Below, one piece after another: positions 1 through 4,821 of a DNA stretch of 5,207 nt. The translations under genes were made by a program, and so were the position numbers. Source of the DNA: Candidatus Woesearchaeota archaeon CG08_land_8_20_14_0_20_47_9 (lineage in GTDB: Archaea; Nanobdellota; Nanobdellia; Woesearchaeales; CG1-02-47-18); the NCBI GenBank assembly GCA_002763335.1, contig PEYS01000153.1:1-5207 (forward strand), written 5' to 3'. The notes under the pieces were generated by a model. The model saw only the letters and a program-made list of their open reading frames with translations, searched no databases and had not been told where the DNA came from. How positions within the stretch are numbered: position 1 is the stretch's first letter; every line of letters starts with the position of its first letter.

Positions 1-1032
1 ATACTCATCTAAACCCGTATCAAATTCTGCAAACTCGTTTCTTGCCTTATTATAGTACAGAATCTTCTGTTTCTCAACTCTTGGGGTTGGTGGTATTTTA
101 AGATCTCCCCCCCCTCTTCCAACGTTAATCTCATCTTCTAATGTATACTCTCCATCACCACCATCTACTTCTACGTCATAATTACCACTACTTATTAAAA
201 ACTCTAGTTCTCCTCTATTGTTTGCTTTGACAACCCTTACAACCTTCCCATCTTCGAGTATGTGCAGCTGCGCATTTTCCAGCGGAACCTTTTTATACGT
301 AGTCTGGTCATAACCTTCTATTGTACCTGTTGCCTTTGGGAATATTGCTTTGAAGCCACCTTGAACTGTAGTTGGCTCTGTGTCTTTGTTATACGCTGTA
401 ATCGTTATGGTATAAGTACCTGGCTCTTCTATTTCATCTTTAAAGTCAATCTTAGGTAAATCTTGGGCGCTAGAAATAGTTTCACCGGATTTAGTAACCG
501 TTACATCATAACTTACGGCATTCTCTAAGTCTCCTCTTAGTTCTAGTTTTATGGTTGGGTTTACCCCTACAGGGTAGGCCTCTGGTGGTAAAGAGCCTGA
601 TCCAGGCTTAACAAATGGCTTTGACTCACCATTACAATAAAACTCGATATTAGATACCTCTGCAACTGGAGTTTTACTAGTTTGTTCACACCCCGAATCA
701 AATAATGAAATAATACCTAGTGCGGCAGCTAAACCAAAAGTTCCTGCGAGCCTCGGAAAAGTTCTTCTATCTAAAAATATGTCACCGCGATTTTTAGAAT
801 ATTCCTTACTGCTATTTCTGATGATTGCAGCAGCTTCACAAGCCTTACGATAGTTTTGTACCTTTTTTTTCATAGACTCAGTAGCTCCTTCAATTCCAGA
901 TTTAACTGTAGAAAAAATATGTCCGATTGCGCATAATCCATCGAGAAGCCTTCCGCCTATTTCTTCACACACAGTTCTATCGTAAAGTGGATGAGCTTCT
1001 AGTATATTTTCGAGGTTTTCAGGGTGCGCCAT
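1..1032 (-). CDS. Membrane-anchored surface protein with Ig-like and carboxypeptidase-regulatory-like domains, 3' end outside window
   Basis: The frame is open for 344 codons from ATG at 1032 to the window edge with no stop, so the protein is C-terminally incomplete here. I do not recognise a named family. Residues 1-88 are hydrophilic, with no N-terminal signal peptide. Residues 89-115 read Arg-Arg-Thr-Phe, then a hydrophobic stretch (about 95-111), then Gly-Cys at 114-115, which resembles a Tat-type or lipoprotein signal but sits unusually far inside. Residues about 126-230 look like an Ig-like beta sandwich (ends in a GTYTITITAYN strand). Residues about 233-290 resemble a carboxypeptidase-regulatory or CNA-B-like domain (GTIEG, then RGELEFLISSGNYDVEV). 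The inferred topology is a cytoplasmic N-terminus, one membrane anchor and an extracellular C-terminal part. AAGGA lies 5 bases before the ATG and GGTGAT 11 bases before it. An internal ATG at codon 54, preceded by GGAG, is a possible alternative start. Codon use is AT-richer (AGA, TTA) than in the isc genes, so recent acquisition is possible. Confidence 0.72.
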   Translation of the reverse strand, partial: MAHPENLENILEAHPLYDRTVCEEIGGRLLDGLCAIGHIFSTVKSGIEGATESMKKKVQNYRKACEAAAIIRNSSKEYSKNRGDIFLDRRTFPRLAGTFGLAAALGIISLFDSGCEQTSKTPVAEVSNIEFYCNGESKPFVKPGSGSLPPEAYPVGVNPTIKLELRGDLENAVSYDVTVTKSGETISSAQDLPKIDFKDEIEEPGTYTITITAYNKDTEPTTVQGGFKAIFPKATGTIEGYDQTTYKKVPLENAQLHILEDGKVVRVVKANNRGELEFLISSGNYDVEVDGGDGEYTLEDEINVGRGGGDLKIPPTPRVEKQKILYYNKARNEFAEFDTGLDEY

Positions 1033-1065
1033 ACCAATCCTTAATCACCACTATCTAGCAACAAC

Positions 1066-1106
1066 CATATAAATATTTCTATCCTTGAGTAAATATTCTT
1101 TATAAA
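1066..1106 (-). promoter_or_regulatory. Candidate TATA boxes for the surface-protein gene
   Basis: Two archaeal TATA-like sequences lie upstream of the ATG at 1032 on the minus strand: TTTATAAA at 1106-1099 and TTTATATG at 1073-1066. The distal box would put the start near 1076 and give a leader of roughly 44 bases that keeps the GGTGAT and AAGGA ribosome-binding sequences. The proximal box would give a leader of about 12 bases and lose the GGTGAT. The distal box therefore seems likelier. This is inferred from position and composition only. Confidence 0.4.
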
Positions 1107-1144
1107 TGGCCTGCTTTATATTCAGAGGGCTTTGTTACAGCATC

Positions 1145-1230
1145 AAAAAATAAAATAGCAGTTCTTACGCGGAAAACTTTGAATACCGAGGCGAGCCGTA
1201 AAGGCGAAGCCGAGTGTATCCAAAGTTTTC
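1145..1230 (-). terminator. Probable terminator of the L37Ae-UPF0147 operon
   Basis: Read on the minus strand, a 15-base inverted repeat (1230-1216 with 1186-1172, one mismatch) begins two bases past the UPF0147 stop codon. After a 14-base gap a T-rich tract follows (1157-1145, TATTTTATTTTTT). Archaeal termination depends mainly on T tracts, so the tract alone may suffice and the hairpin may act as a 3'-end stabiliser. The gap between stem and tract is longer than in bacterial intrinsic terminators, so a joint role is not certain. Confidence 0.45.
1171..1230. repeat. Palindromic element, copy 1
   Basis: GGAAAACTTTGAATAC at 1171-1186 is repeated exactly at 2561-2576. Within this copy, 1172-1186 pairs with 1216-1230 (15 bp, one A-C mismatch). 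The 29-base middle is GC-rich (CGAGGCGAGCC, GTAAA, GGCGAAGCCGAGT) and closely matches the reverse complement of the middle of copy 2. The two copies thus share outer arms and an inverted core. Each lies just outside one end of the L37Ae operon. Confidence 0.75.
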
Positions 1231-1232
1231 AG

Positions 1233-1511
1233 TTACACCTTTTCAAGCATGCTAGCAATCTGCCATATCTGTGTCCTGGTATAAGGCTGGAGGTTTGTGT
1301 CATCAGATATCTCATCCAGTTCCTGCAGTGCCTTGTCAATCCTGATTGAGAACTCTCCCTTCTCATTAAGGGTTTCTATTATCCTGTGGATCCTGGTTTT
1401 TATGTTGCGCGGGACTGTGTTGTCCTCCTCAAGCTCTTCAAGAGCAGTGATTATGCCCCGTATCTGCTCTTCAGCGTCTTTTGTTGAAACAGGGGTCTTT
1501 CTAGCAGTCAC
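1233..1511 (-). CDS. UPF0147 family protein
   Basis: This 92-residue protein matches the small archaeal UPF0147 family in length and pattern: an all-helical chain with an N-terminal EEQIRGIITALEELEEDNTV segment, then VPRNIK, and a C-terminal YTRTQIWQIASMLEKV end. The family has no established biochemical function and is found with prefoldin and Pcc1 genes in archaea. The start is GTG at 1511. It forms a GTGA overlap of 4 bases with the prefoldin beta stop codon, and GGTG lies 5 bases upstream, so translation is probably coupled. It is the last gene of the operon, and the palindrome follows two bases past its TAA. No membrane segment or metal-binding motif is visible. A soluble, possibly oligomeric helical protein is the most that can be inferred. 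Confidence 0.88.
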   Translation of the reverse strand: MTARKTPVSTKDAEEQIRGIITALEELEEDNTVPRNIKTRIHRIIETLNEKGEFSIRIDKALQELDEISDDTNLQPYTRTQIWQIASMLEKV

Positions 1512-1846
1512 TTTGCACCGCCCTCTTTCTTCATCCTTTCAAGTAGTTCGCCTTGGAGCTTAGATGCCCTCTCCCTTAGTTTCAACTCGTGCTTCTCCAG
1601 TGTCTTGATGCGTAGCTCGATTATCTCCTTTTTTGATCTAAGATCATCATCAAGCTTCTCCTTGGAGGACTTCACCATTATGTTGCCAATGATCTTATAT
1701 GCCTGATCAGTCTCCTTAAGCTCGTTCAGGGCTGACTCGACCTCCATGAGCTGCATCTGGAAGTTCTGCTTCTGCAGCACAAAGTTCTGCATGTTCTGTT
1801 CCATAAGCTGGAGTTGACCAAGCTGCTCATCTGTTTCTCTTGCCAT
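1508..1846 (-). CDS. pfdB: Prefoldin subunit beta
   Basis: At 112 residues this is the usual length of archaeal prefoldin beta. Prefoldin is a cytosolic hexamer of two alpha and four beta subunits that captures unfolded chains in its coiled-coil tentacles and passes them to the thermosome. Two long helices flank a short hairpin. The N-terminal helix (about 6-46) is rich in Gln and Leu (GQLQLMEQNMQNFVLQKQNF). The central segment (about 49-60, AYKIIGNIMVKS) is the family's characteristic beta-hairpin region. The C-terminal helix (about 61-105) is charged with heptad-like spacing. The start is ATG at 1846, one base after the pcc1 stop; no strong Shine-Dalgarno sequence is visible, so reinitiation from pcc1 is plausible. 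The alpha subunit gene is not in the window. Confidence 0.93.
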   Translation of the reverse strand: MARETDEQLGQLQLMEQNMQNFVLQKQNFQMQLMEVESALNELKETDQAYKIIGNIMVKSSKEKLDDDLRSKKEIIELRIKTLEKHELKLRERASKLQGELLERMKKEGGAK

Positions 1847-1847
1847 G

Positions 1848-2078
1848 TTATTCCACTTCTGAAACCCTCTCTATGACGCTTAAGAGGGCTGTTATCGAGT
1901 TTATTGTTGCGCGCAGGGCAACTGCATCATCTGCTTTTACAGAGAACTCTGTAAAACCTCCAAAATGCCTTAATGTGTAGTCTGACCTTGTCTTGCGCTT
2001 GCCAGCGCATTCTGGTATAAAGCATCGGAATATTGCTTTATTCCGCGCCCTTATCAATGCCTCGTAGTCTGAAGTCAT
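1848..2078 (-). CDS. pcc1: KEOPS complex subunit Pcc1
   Basis: Pcc1 is the dimerising subunit of the KEOPS complex (Kae1, Bud32, Cgi121, Pcc1), which installs N6-threonylcarbamoyladenosine (t6A) at position 37 of ANN-decoding tRNAs. The 76-residue product is within the family's small size. The diagnostic part is residues 44-63, where a beta strand (EFSVKA) leads into DDAVALRATINSIT, the conserved Asp, Leu-Arg and Asn-Ser helix of Pcc1. The N-terminal half (AIFRCFIPECAGKRKTRSDY) fits the family's first strand-helix unit but is less conserved. The start codon overlaps the rpoP stop as ATGA, and the gene ends one base before pfdB, so coupled translation is likely. The other KEOPS genes are not in the window. 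The family call rests mainly on the C-terminal motif and the operon position. Confidence 0.85.
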   Translation of the reverse strand: MTSDYEALIRARNKAIFRCFIPECAGKRKTRSDYTLRHFGGFTEFSVKADDAVALRATINSITALLSVIERVSEVE

Positions 2079-2212
2079 CTTGCCTTAACCAGGGTCACGC
2101 TCTTTCTCGCCTTAAAGAGTATCCTGCTTCCACAGTGGGGGCATCTCACCTTCTTCCTGATATAGTCTGCAGGTATCTTCTTGTTGCACTCAAAACACTT
2201 GTACTCAACCAT
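2075..2212 (-). CDS. rpoP: DNA-directed RNA polymerase subunit P
   Basis: A 45-residue product that is easy to miss because of its size. RpoP (Rpo12, the counterpart of eukaryotic Rpb12/RPABC4) is a zinc-ribbon subunit that sits on the D/L/N assembly platform of archaeal RNA polymerase. The sequence starts MVEYKCFECNKKIP and shows Cys6-x2-Cys9 and Cys24-x2-Cys27 (CFEC, CPHC), followed by the family hallmark CGSRILFKAR. Archaeal RpoP is usually 40-50 residues, so it is full length. The ATG at 2212 lies inside the last codons of rpl37ae (8-base overlap). A strong GGAGG sits 9 bases upstream, within the L37Ae coding region, which supports this start. Its stop overlaps the pcc1 start as ATGA. Confidence 0.95.
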   Translation of the reverse strand: MVEYKCFECNKKIPADYIRKKVRCPHCGSRILFKARKSVTLVKAR

Positions 2213-2501
2213 CAGATACAGCCTCCTTTTCCGCTGGCTTTTTGGTATTGTCCGTAGCCTCTCCCTGGGTGGTTTCCAGCTTTACTTGTGTGGGGGTGTA
2301 TGCCCTGCCTGTGAACTTGCTGTTGCACTTCTTACACTGCCATATGCCTGCGGCAATTCGTTTTACACGCTCCTTATGGCAGTAGGGGCACGTCTTCTGT
2401 TCCCGTCTTTCAGACTCTATCTTTCCAACCTTGTACCTTACCTTACGCCCGTATCTTGGGCCGAAGCGCTTTACAGAAGCGAGAATCTTAACATTAGCCA
2501 T
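2205..2501 (-). CDS. rpl37ae: 50S ribosomal protein L37Ae (eL43)
   Basis: L37Ae is a zinc-ribbon protein of the archaeal and eukaryotic large ribosomal subunit. The 98-residue product opens with the basic region VKRFGPRYGRKVRYKVGKIE and then has Cys38-x2-Cys41 (CPYC) and Cys56-x2-Cys59 (CKKC). Between and after these come the conserved VKRIAAGIWQC and KFTGRAYTP segments. The family usually ends soon after this. Here about 20 further residues form a polar, acidic tail (ETTQGEATDNTKKPAEKEAVSDG region), an extension seen in some archaea. The ATG at 2501 is the first codon of the operon. The upstream GGCGAAAGC is only a weak ribosome-binding site, while a good TATA box lies about 50 bases upstream. 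Confidence 0.95.
   Translation of the reverse strand: MANVKILASVKRFGPRYGRKVRYKVGKIESERREQKTCPYCHKERVKRIAAGIWQCKKCNSKFTGRAYTPTQVKLETTQGEATDNTKKPAEKEAVSDG
2222..2226 (-). promoter_or_regulatory. Shine-Dalgarno sequence of rpoP inside rpl37ae
   Basis: GGAGG on the minus strand, 9 bases before the rpoP ATG, is complementary to the archaeal 16S rRNA 3' end. It lies within the C-terminal codons of rpl37ae. It allows rpoP to be initiated independently while still overlapping the upstream gene, and it fixes the rpoP start. Confidence 0.75.
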
Positions 2502-2546
2502 GCTTTCGCCTACAATGAGTTTGTAGTCACCGAGATTTCGAAGTGG

Positions 2547-2559
2547 TTTATAAATTTAT
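2547..2559 (-). promoter_or_regulatory. TATA box of the L37Ae operon
   Basis: On the minus strand the AT-rich block AATAAATTTATAAACC contains TTTATAAA (2554-2547), a typical archaeal TBP-binding box. Its centre is near 2550, so transcription should begin near 2524-2526 and leave a leader of about 23 bases before the ATG at 2501. No other good TATA box occurs before the downstream genes, so it probably drives all five. Confidence 0.65.
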
Positions 2560-2560
2560 T

Positions 2561-2611
2561 GGAAAACTTTGAATACACTCGGCTTCGTAAAGCTCGGCTC
2601 GGTATTCAAAG
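2561..2611. repeat. Palindromic element, copy 2
   Basis: It opens with the same 16 bases as copy 1 (GGAAAACTTTGAATAC, 2561-2576). A perfect 10-bp stem joins 2567-2576 (CTTTGAATAC) to 2602-2611 (GTATTCAAAG). The 25-base middle holds ACTCGGCTTCG, TAAAG and CTCGGCTCG, close to the reverse complement of the core of copy 1, and GCTT/AAGC can form a small inner hairpin. It lies between the two divergent TATA boxes, upstream of both, so it is not a terminator for either flanking operon here. Confidence 0.75.
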
Positions 2612-2625
2612 CCCTCAACAGCAAA

Positions 2626-2637
2626 ATATTTATATAA
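2626..2637 (+). promoter_or_regulatory. TATA box giving a leaderless transcript for the LAGLIDADG-type gene
   Basis: ATATTTATATAA is a strong archaeal TATA-box match. Its core TTTATATAA (2629-2637) is centred about 26 bases before the A of the ATG at 2658, which is the usual box-to-start distance in archaea. Transcription should therefore begin at or within a base or two of the start codon. No Shine-Dalgarno sequence is seen before this ATG, in agreement. It is probably the main promoter for the three plus-strand genes, because no comparable box precedes iscS. Confidence 0.65.
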
Positions 2638-2657
2638 CTTAACAATTAGCAAGTTAC

Positions 2658-3188
2658 ATGGTTGGGCTTAAGAGGCATTGGATGCTGGGATTTATTGAGG
2701 CAAGCGCCTGCTTCAGCATTGTCATAAAGCGCGGCAGGGGTTACAAGTGCAAAAACCAGGTCTTTGCAGACTTTTCAATAAAATTCCCCCCTGACCAGCA
2801 TGAGCTTGCAAGAGCGATAAAAAAGGCCCTGGGGGCAGGGCGCATCTACTGCCGCAGTGATAAAGACAGGAGGTGTAAGGAGGTCTTGCTTAAGGCCACA
2901 GCACTAGACGATGTTAAGAGAATCGCCGCATTCCTAAAGATGGGTTTTGTATCCAAGGCGAGAAGGCAGGAGTTCGAGGTCTGGGTGAGGTGCATTAGCT
3001 CTATTGATGCAGGGGAACACCTGACAAAGGAAGGGCTGCTCAGGATAGCCCTGCTGAGGGAAGACCTGCATTCACGCAGGCAGTGGAACAAGAAGAACTA
3101 CTGCACAATCAGACAACGCATAGACCCATGCGAGGTATACAAGCGGCTTGGCTCTATACCTACCAGCTGCAGGGTCTGTAAATCTTAA
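2658..3188 (+). CDS. LAGLIDADG-type endonuclease-like protein, active site degenerate
   Basis: The 176-residue product resembles single-motif LAGLIDADG homing endonucleases, which dimerise and cut DNA and are about 160-180 residues long. Residues 8-19 (WMLGFIEASACF) align with the W-LAGLIDADG-SF motif. Residues about 34-64 (strand FADFSIKF, then HELARAIKKALGAGRIYCR) and 104-137 (EFEVWVRCISSIDAGEHLTKE, then GLLRIALLREDL) match the family's strand-helix pattern. The second acidic residue of the motif, the metal-binding catalytic position, is Ser16, and the following Gly is Ala17, so cleavage activity is doubtful. Nine cysteines are present (18, 31, 65, 73, 112, 149, 158, 171, 174), ending in a CxxC near the C-terminus. 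It stands alone, not inside an intron or intein, and its stop is only 11 bases before the iscS ATG. A DNA-binding regulator or metal-sensing protein is an inference. Confidence 0.75.
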   Translation: MVGLKRHWMLGFIEASACFSIVIKRGRGYKCKNQVFADFSIKFPPDQHELARAIKKALGAGRIYCRSDKDRRCKEVLLKATALDDVKRIAAFLKMGFVSKARRQEFEVWVRCISSIDAGEHLTKEGLLRIALLREDLHSRRQWNKKNYCTIRQRIDPCEVYKRLGSIPTSCRVCKS

Positions 3189-3189
3189 G

Positions 3190-3194
3190 GGTGA
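3190..3194 (+). promoter_or_regulatory. Ribosome-binding site deciding the iscS start
   Basis: GGTGA immediately after the stop of the upstream gene matches the archaeal Shine-Dalgarno core and lies 5 bases before the ATG at 3200. An in-frame GTG at 3191 is part of this same sequence and has no such site in front of it, so ATG 3200 is the better start. Confidence 0.65.
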
Positions 3195-3199
3195 ATCAA

Positions 3200-4372
3200 A
3201 TGGACAGAGAAAACAAGAGGCGCATCTACCTTGATAATGGCGCAACAACGAGAACAGATCCAAGAGTAGTGGAAGCCATGCTGCCATACATGACAGCAGA
3301 GTACGGTAACGCATCCTCTCTCCACAGCTTTGGGGTTAAGGCGAGGGATGCCATGGAAAAGGCTCGCGCAACAATAGCCAATGCAATTCATGCAAAGCCA
3401 AGCGAGATCATATTCACCTCAGGGGGCACAGAGTCTGATAACCTCGCCATACTGGGATTTGTGAGTGCAAACAAGGGCAGGGGCAACCACATCATAACAA
3501 CAAGATTCGAGCATCCTGCTGTGCTAAACACCTGCAAGCATCTTGAGTCAGAGGGGTTTAGGGTGACATACCTCCCTGTAACAAGGGAGGGGATAGTGGG
3601 CCTAGAAGAGCTTGAGATGGCGATAACAGACCGCACAGTCCTTGTTTCTATCATGCACGCCAACAACGAGATAGGAAGTATCCAGCCTCTTGATAGGATC
3701 GCTGATGTATGTAAAAGCAAGAGCAGAGGGATCTGCCTACACTCTGACGCTGTGCAGTCATTCACAAAGCTCCCTATTGATGTATCCAAAACAAGGGTTG
3801 ACATGCTCTCAATGAGCGCTCATAAGATTCATGGCCCTAAGGGCGTGGGTGCTTTATACCTAAGAGAGGGCGTTAAAATAAACAGGCTGGTGTTCGGTGG
3901 GCATCATGAAAGAGACCTCAGACCAGGAACAGAGAACATTGCAGGCATCGTTGGCTTTGCCAAGGCAGTTGAGCTAATGAACAGGACTGAGATTGCAAGT
4001 ATGACCAAACTAAGGGATATGCTGATCAGGGGCATAATGGAGGGCGTATCAGATGTGGTATTGAATGGCTCGCAATCAGAGAGGCTGTGCAACAACGTAA
4101 ACATCTCCTTTAAGTACGTTGAGGGTGAGAGCTTACTGCTCAGCCTTGACGCAGAGGGCATTGCTGTCTCAACTGGCAGCGCCTGCTCCTCAAGGTCATT
4201 AGAGCCAAGCCACGTACTGCTGTCAATAGGTCTAAGACCAGAGATGGCCCATGGCTCACTCAGGTTCACTCTGAGCAGGTTCACAACAGAGGAGGAGATT
4301 GACCATGTCCTTGAGGTGCTGCCTAGAGTGGTGAAGAGGCTCCGTGATATAAGCCCGTTAAAGGGCGGTTAA
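3200..4372 (+). CDS. iscS: Cysteine desulfurase IscS (NifS/IscS, group I)
   Basis: IscS is a cytosolic PLP-dependent homodimer that converts L-cysteine to L-alanine and holds the sulfur as a persulfide for Fe-S cluster assembly and tRNA thiolation. Numbering from ATG 3200 (390 residues), it has IYLDNGATT at 9-17, TSGGTESDN at 73-81, His105 (RFEHPAV) over the PLP ring, HANNEIGSIQP at 153-163, and Asp183 and Gln186 (HSDAVQS). The PLP-binding lysine is Lys209 (SAHKIHGPKG) and the persulfide cysteine is Cys329 in the long flexible loop STGSACSSRSLEPSHVL. The C-terminal part (MAHGSLRFTLSRFTTEEEID) closely follows E. coli IscS. All catalytic residues are present and the length is near the usual 390-405. 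It lies 11 bases after the LAGLIDADG-type gene and 17 before iscU, so one transcript is likely. A GTG at 3191 would add three residues. Confidence 0.96.
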   Translation: MDRENKRRIYLDNGATTRTDPRVVEAMLPYMTAEYGNASSLHSFGVKARDAMEKARATIANAIHAKPSEIIFTSGGTESDNLAILGFVSANKGRGNHIITTRFEHPAVLNTCKHLESEGFRVTYLPVTREGIVGLEELEMAITDRTVLVSIMHANNEIGSIQPLDRIADVCKSKSRGICLHSDAVQSFTKLPIDVSKTRVDMLSMSAHKIHGPKGVGALYLREGVKINRLVFGGHHERDLRPGTENIAGIVGFAKAVELMNRTEIASMTKLRDMLIRGIMEGVSDVVLNGSQSERLCNNVNISFKYVEGESLLLSLDAEGIAVSTGSACSSRSLEPSHVLLSIGLRPEMAHGSLRFTLSRFTTEEEIDHVLEVLPRVVKRLRDISPLKGG

Positions 4373-4389
4373 TTTAGCGAGGCAGAAGA

Positions 4390-4794
4390 ATGTACAGCAA
4401 GAGGGTTATCGAGGCGTTTACAAACCCGCATAATGTTGGCGTGCTTGAAGATGCTGACGGGATTGGCGAGGTAGGCAACCCCGTATGCGGGGACATCATG
4501 AAGATGTATATCAAGGTCAGGGATGGAAGGATAGTTGACATCAAGTTCCAGACATTCGGGTGCGCAGCAGCCATAGCAACATCCTCAATGATAACAGACC
4601 TCGCAAAGGGCAAAACTCTAGAGGAGGCTGAGAAGATAACGAGGAATGACGTTGCAGAAAGCCTTGACGGCCTGCCCCCAATAAAGATGCACTGCTCTAA
4701 CCTAGCAGCAGATGCGCTGCACAAGGCAATAGAGGATTATAGGAAGAAACAAACAGAGAAAAGGTTAGTCAAAAGTCTCGATAAAAACATTTAA
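4390..4794 (+). CDS. iscU: Fe-S cluster scaffold protein IscU
   Basis: IscU receives persulfide sulfur from IscS, with iron, and builds a [2Fe-2S] cluster that is passed to apoproteins. The 134-residue product carries all three scaffold cysteines with their contexts: Cys33 and Asp35 (VGNPVCGD), Cys58 (FQTFGCAAAIATSSM) and His101-Cys102 (PPIKMHCSNLAADAL). The conserved Asp next to the first cysteine is present, as in active IscU. The N-terminus (YSKRVIEAFTNPHNVG) is typical. The last 15 or so residues form a Lys-rich tail beyond the usual end. There is no C-terminal Nfu domain, so this is the short IscU type rather than a full NifU. The ATG at 4390 has GAGG 7 bases upstream and lies 17 bases after the iscS stop. 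HscA, HscB, ferredoxin and IscA genes do not follow; tRNA genes do. Confidence 0.96.
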   Translation: MYSKRVIEAFTNPHNVGVLEDADGIGEVGNPVCGDIMKMYIKVRDGRIVDIKFQTFGCAAAIATSSMITDLAKGKTLEEAEKITRNDVAESLDGLPPIKMHCSNLAADALHKAIEDYRKKQTEKRLVKSLDKNI

Positions 4795-4797
4795 ATA
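4790..4797 (+). promoter_or_regulatory. TATA box of the tRNA-Val gene
   Basis: TTTAAATA overlaps the iscU stop codon (TAA at 4792-4794) and is centred about 28 bases before the 5' end of tRNA-Val, the expected distance for an archaeal promoter that gives almost no 5' leader. The tRNA genes can therefore be transcribed independently of the isc operon even though the promoter sits in its last codons. Confidence 0.65.
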
Positions 4798-4821
4798 CAT
4801 TCTCCGAAGCCAACGCCTTAT

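Noticed and set aside
262..459. Plus-strand ORF of 65 codons opposite the surface-protein gene
   Set aside because: It is Cys/Phe-rich with no ribosome-binding site, and the opposite frame is open for 344 codons with clear beta-domain patterns.
1033..1232. CRISPR array, riboswitch or small RNA gene in the spacer
   Set aside because: Only one palindrome and AT-rich promoter-like sequence are visible; there are no regularly spaced repeats and no recognisable aptamer.
2561..2611. Palindrome copy 2 as a terminator
   Set aside because: No gene ends into it on either strand; it lies upstream of both divergent promoters and has no T tract after the stem.
2181..2642. Plus-strand ORF of 153 codons
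   Set aside because: It runs antisense to rpl37ae and its promoter and through the palindromic element, has low-complexity aromatic and Leu content, and resembles no family. The minus-strand genes there are certain.
3191..3199. GTG at 3191 as the iscS start
   Set aside because: This GTG is part of the GGTGA ribosome-binding sequence that fits the ATG at 3200; the three extra residues carry no family similarity.
3388..4284. Long minus-strand ORFs opposite iscS
   Set aside because: They are shadows of a strongly conserved enzyme gene; the Ser/Leu-rich translations show no domain.
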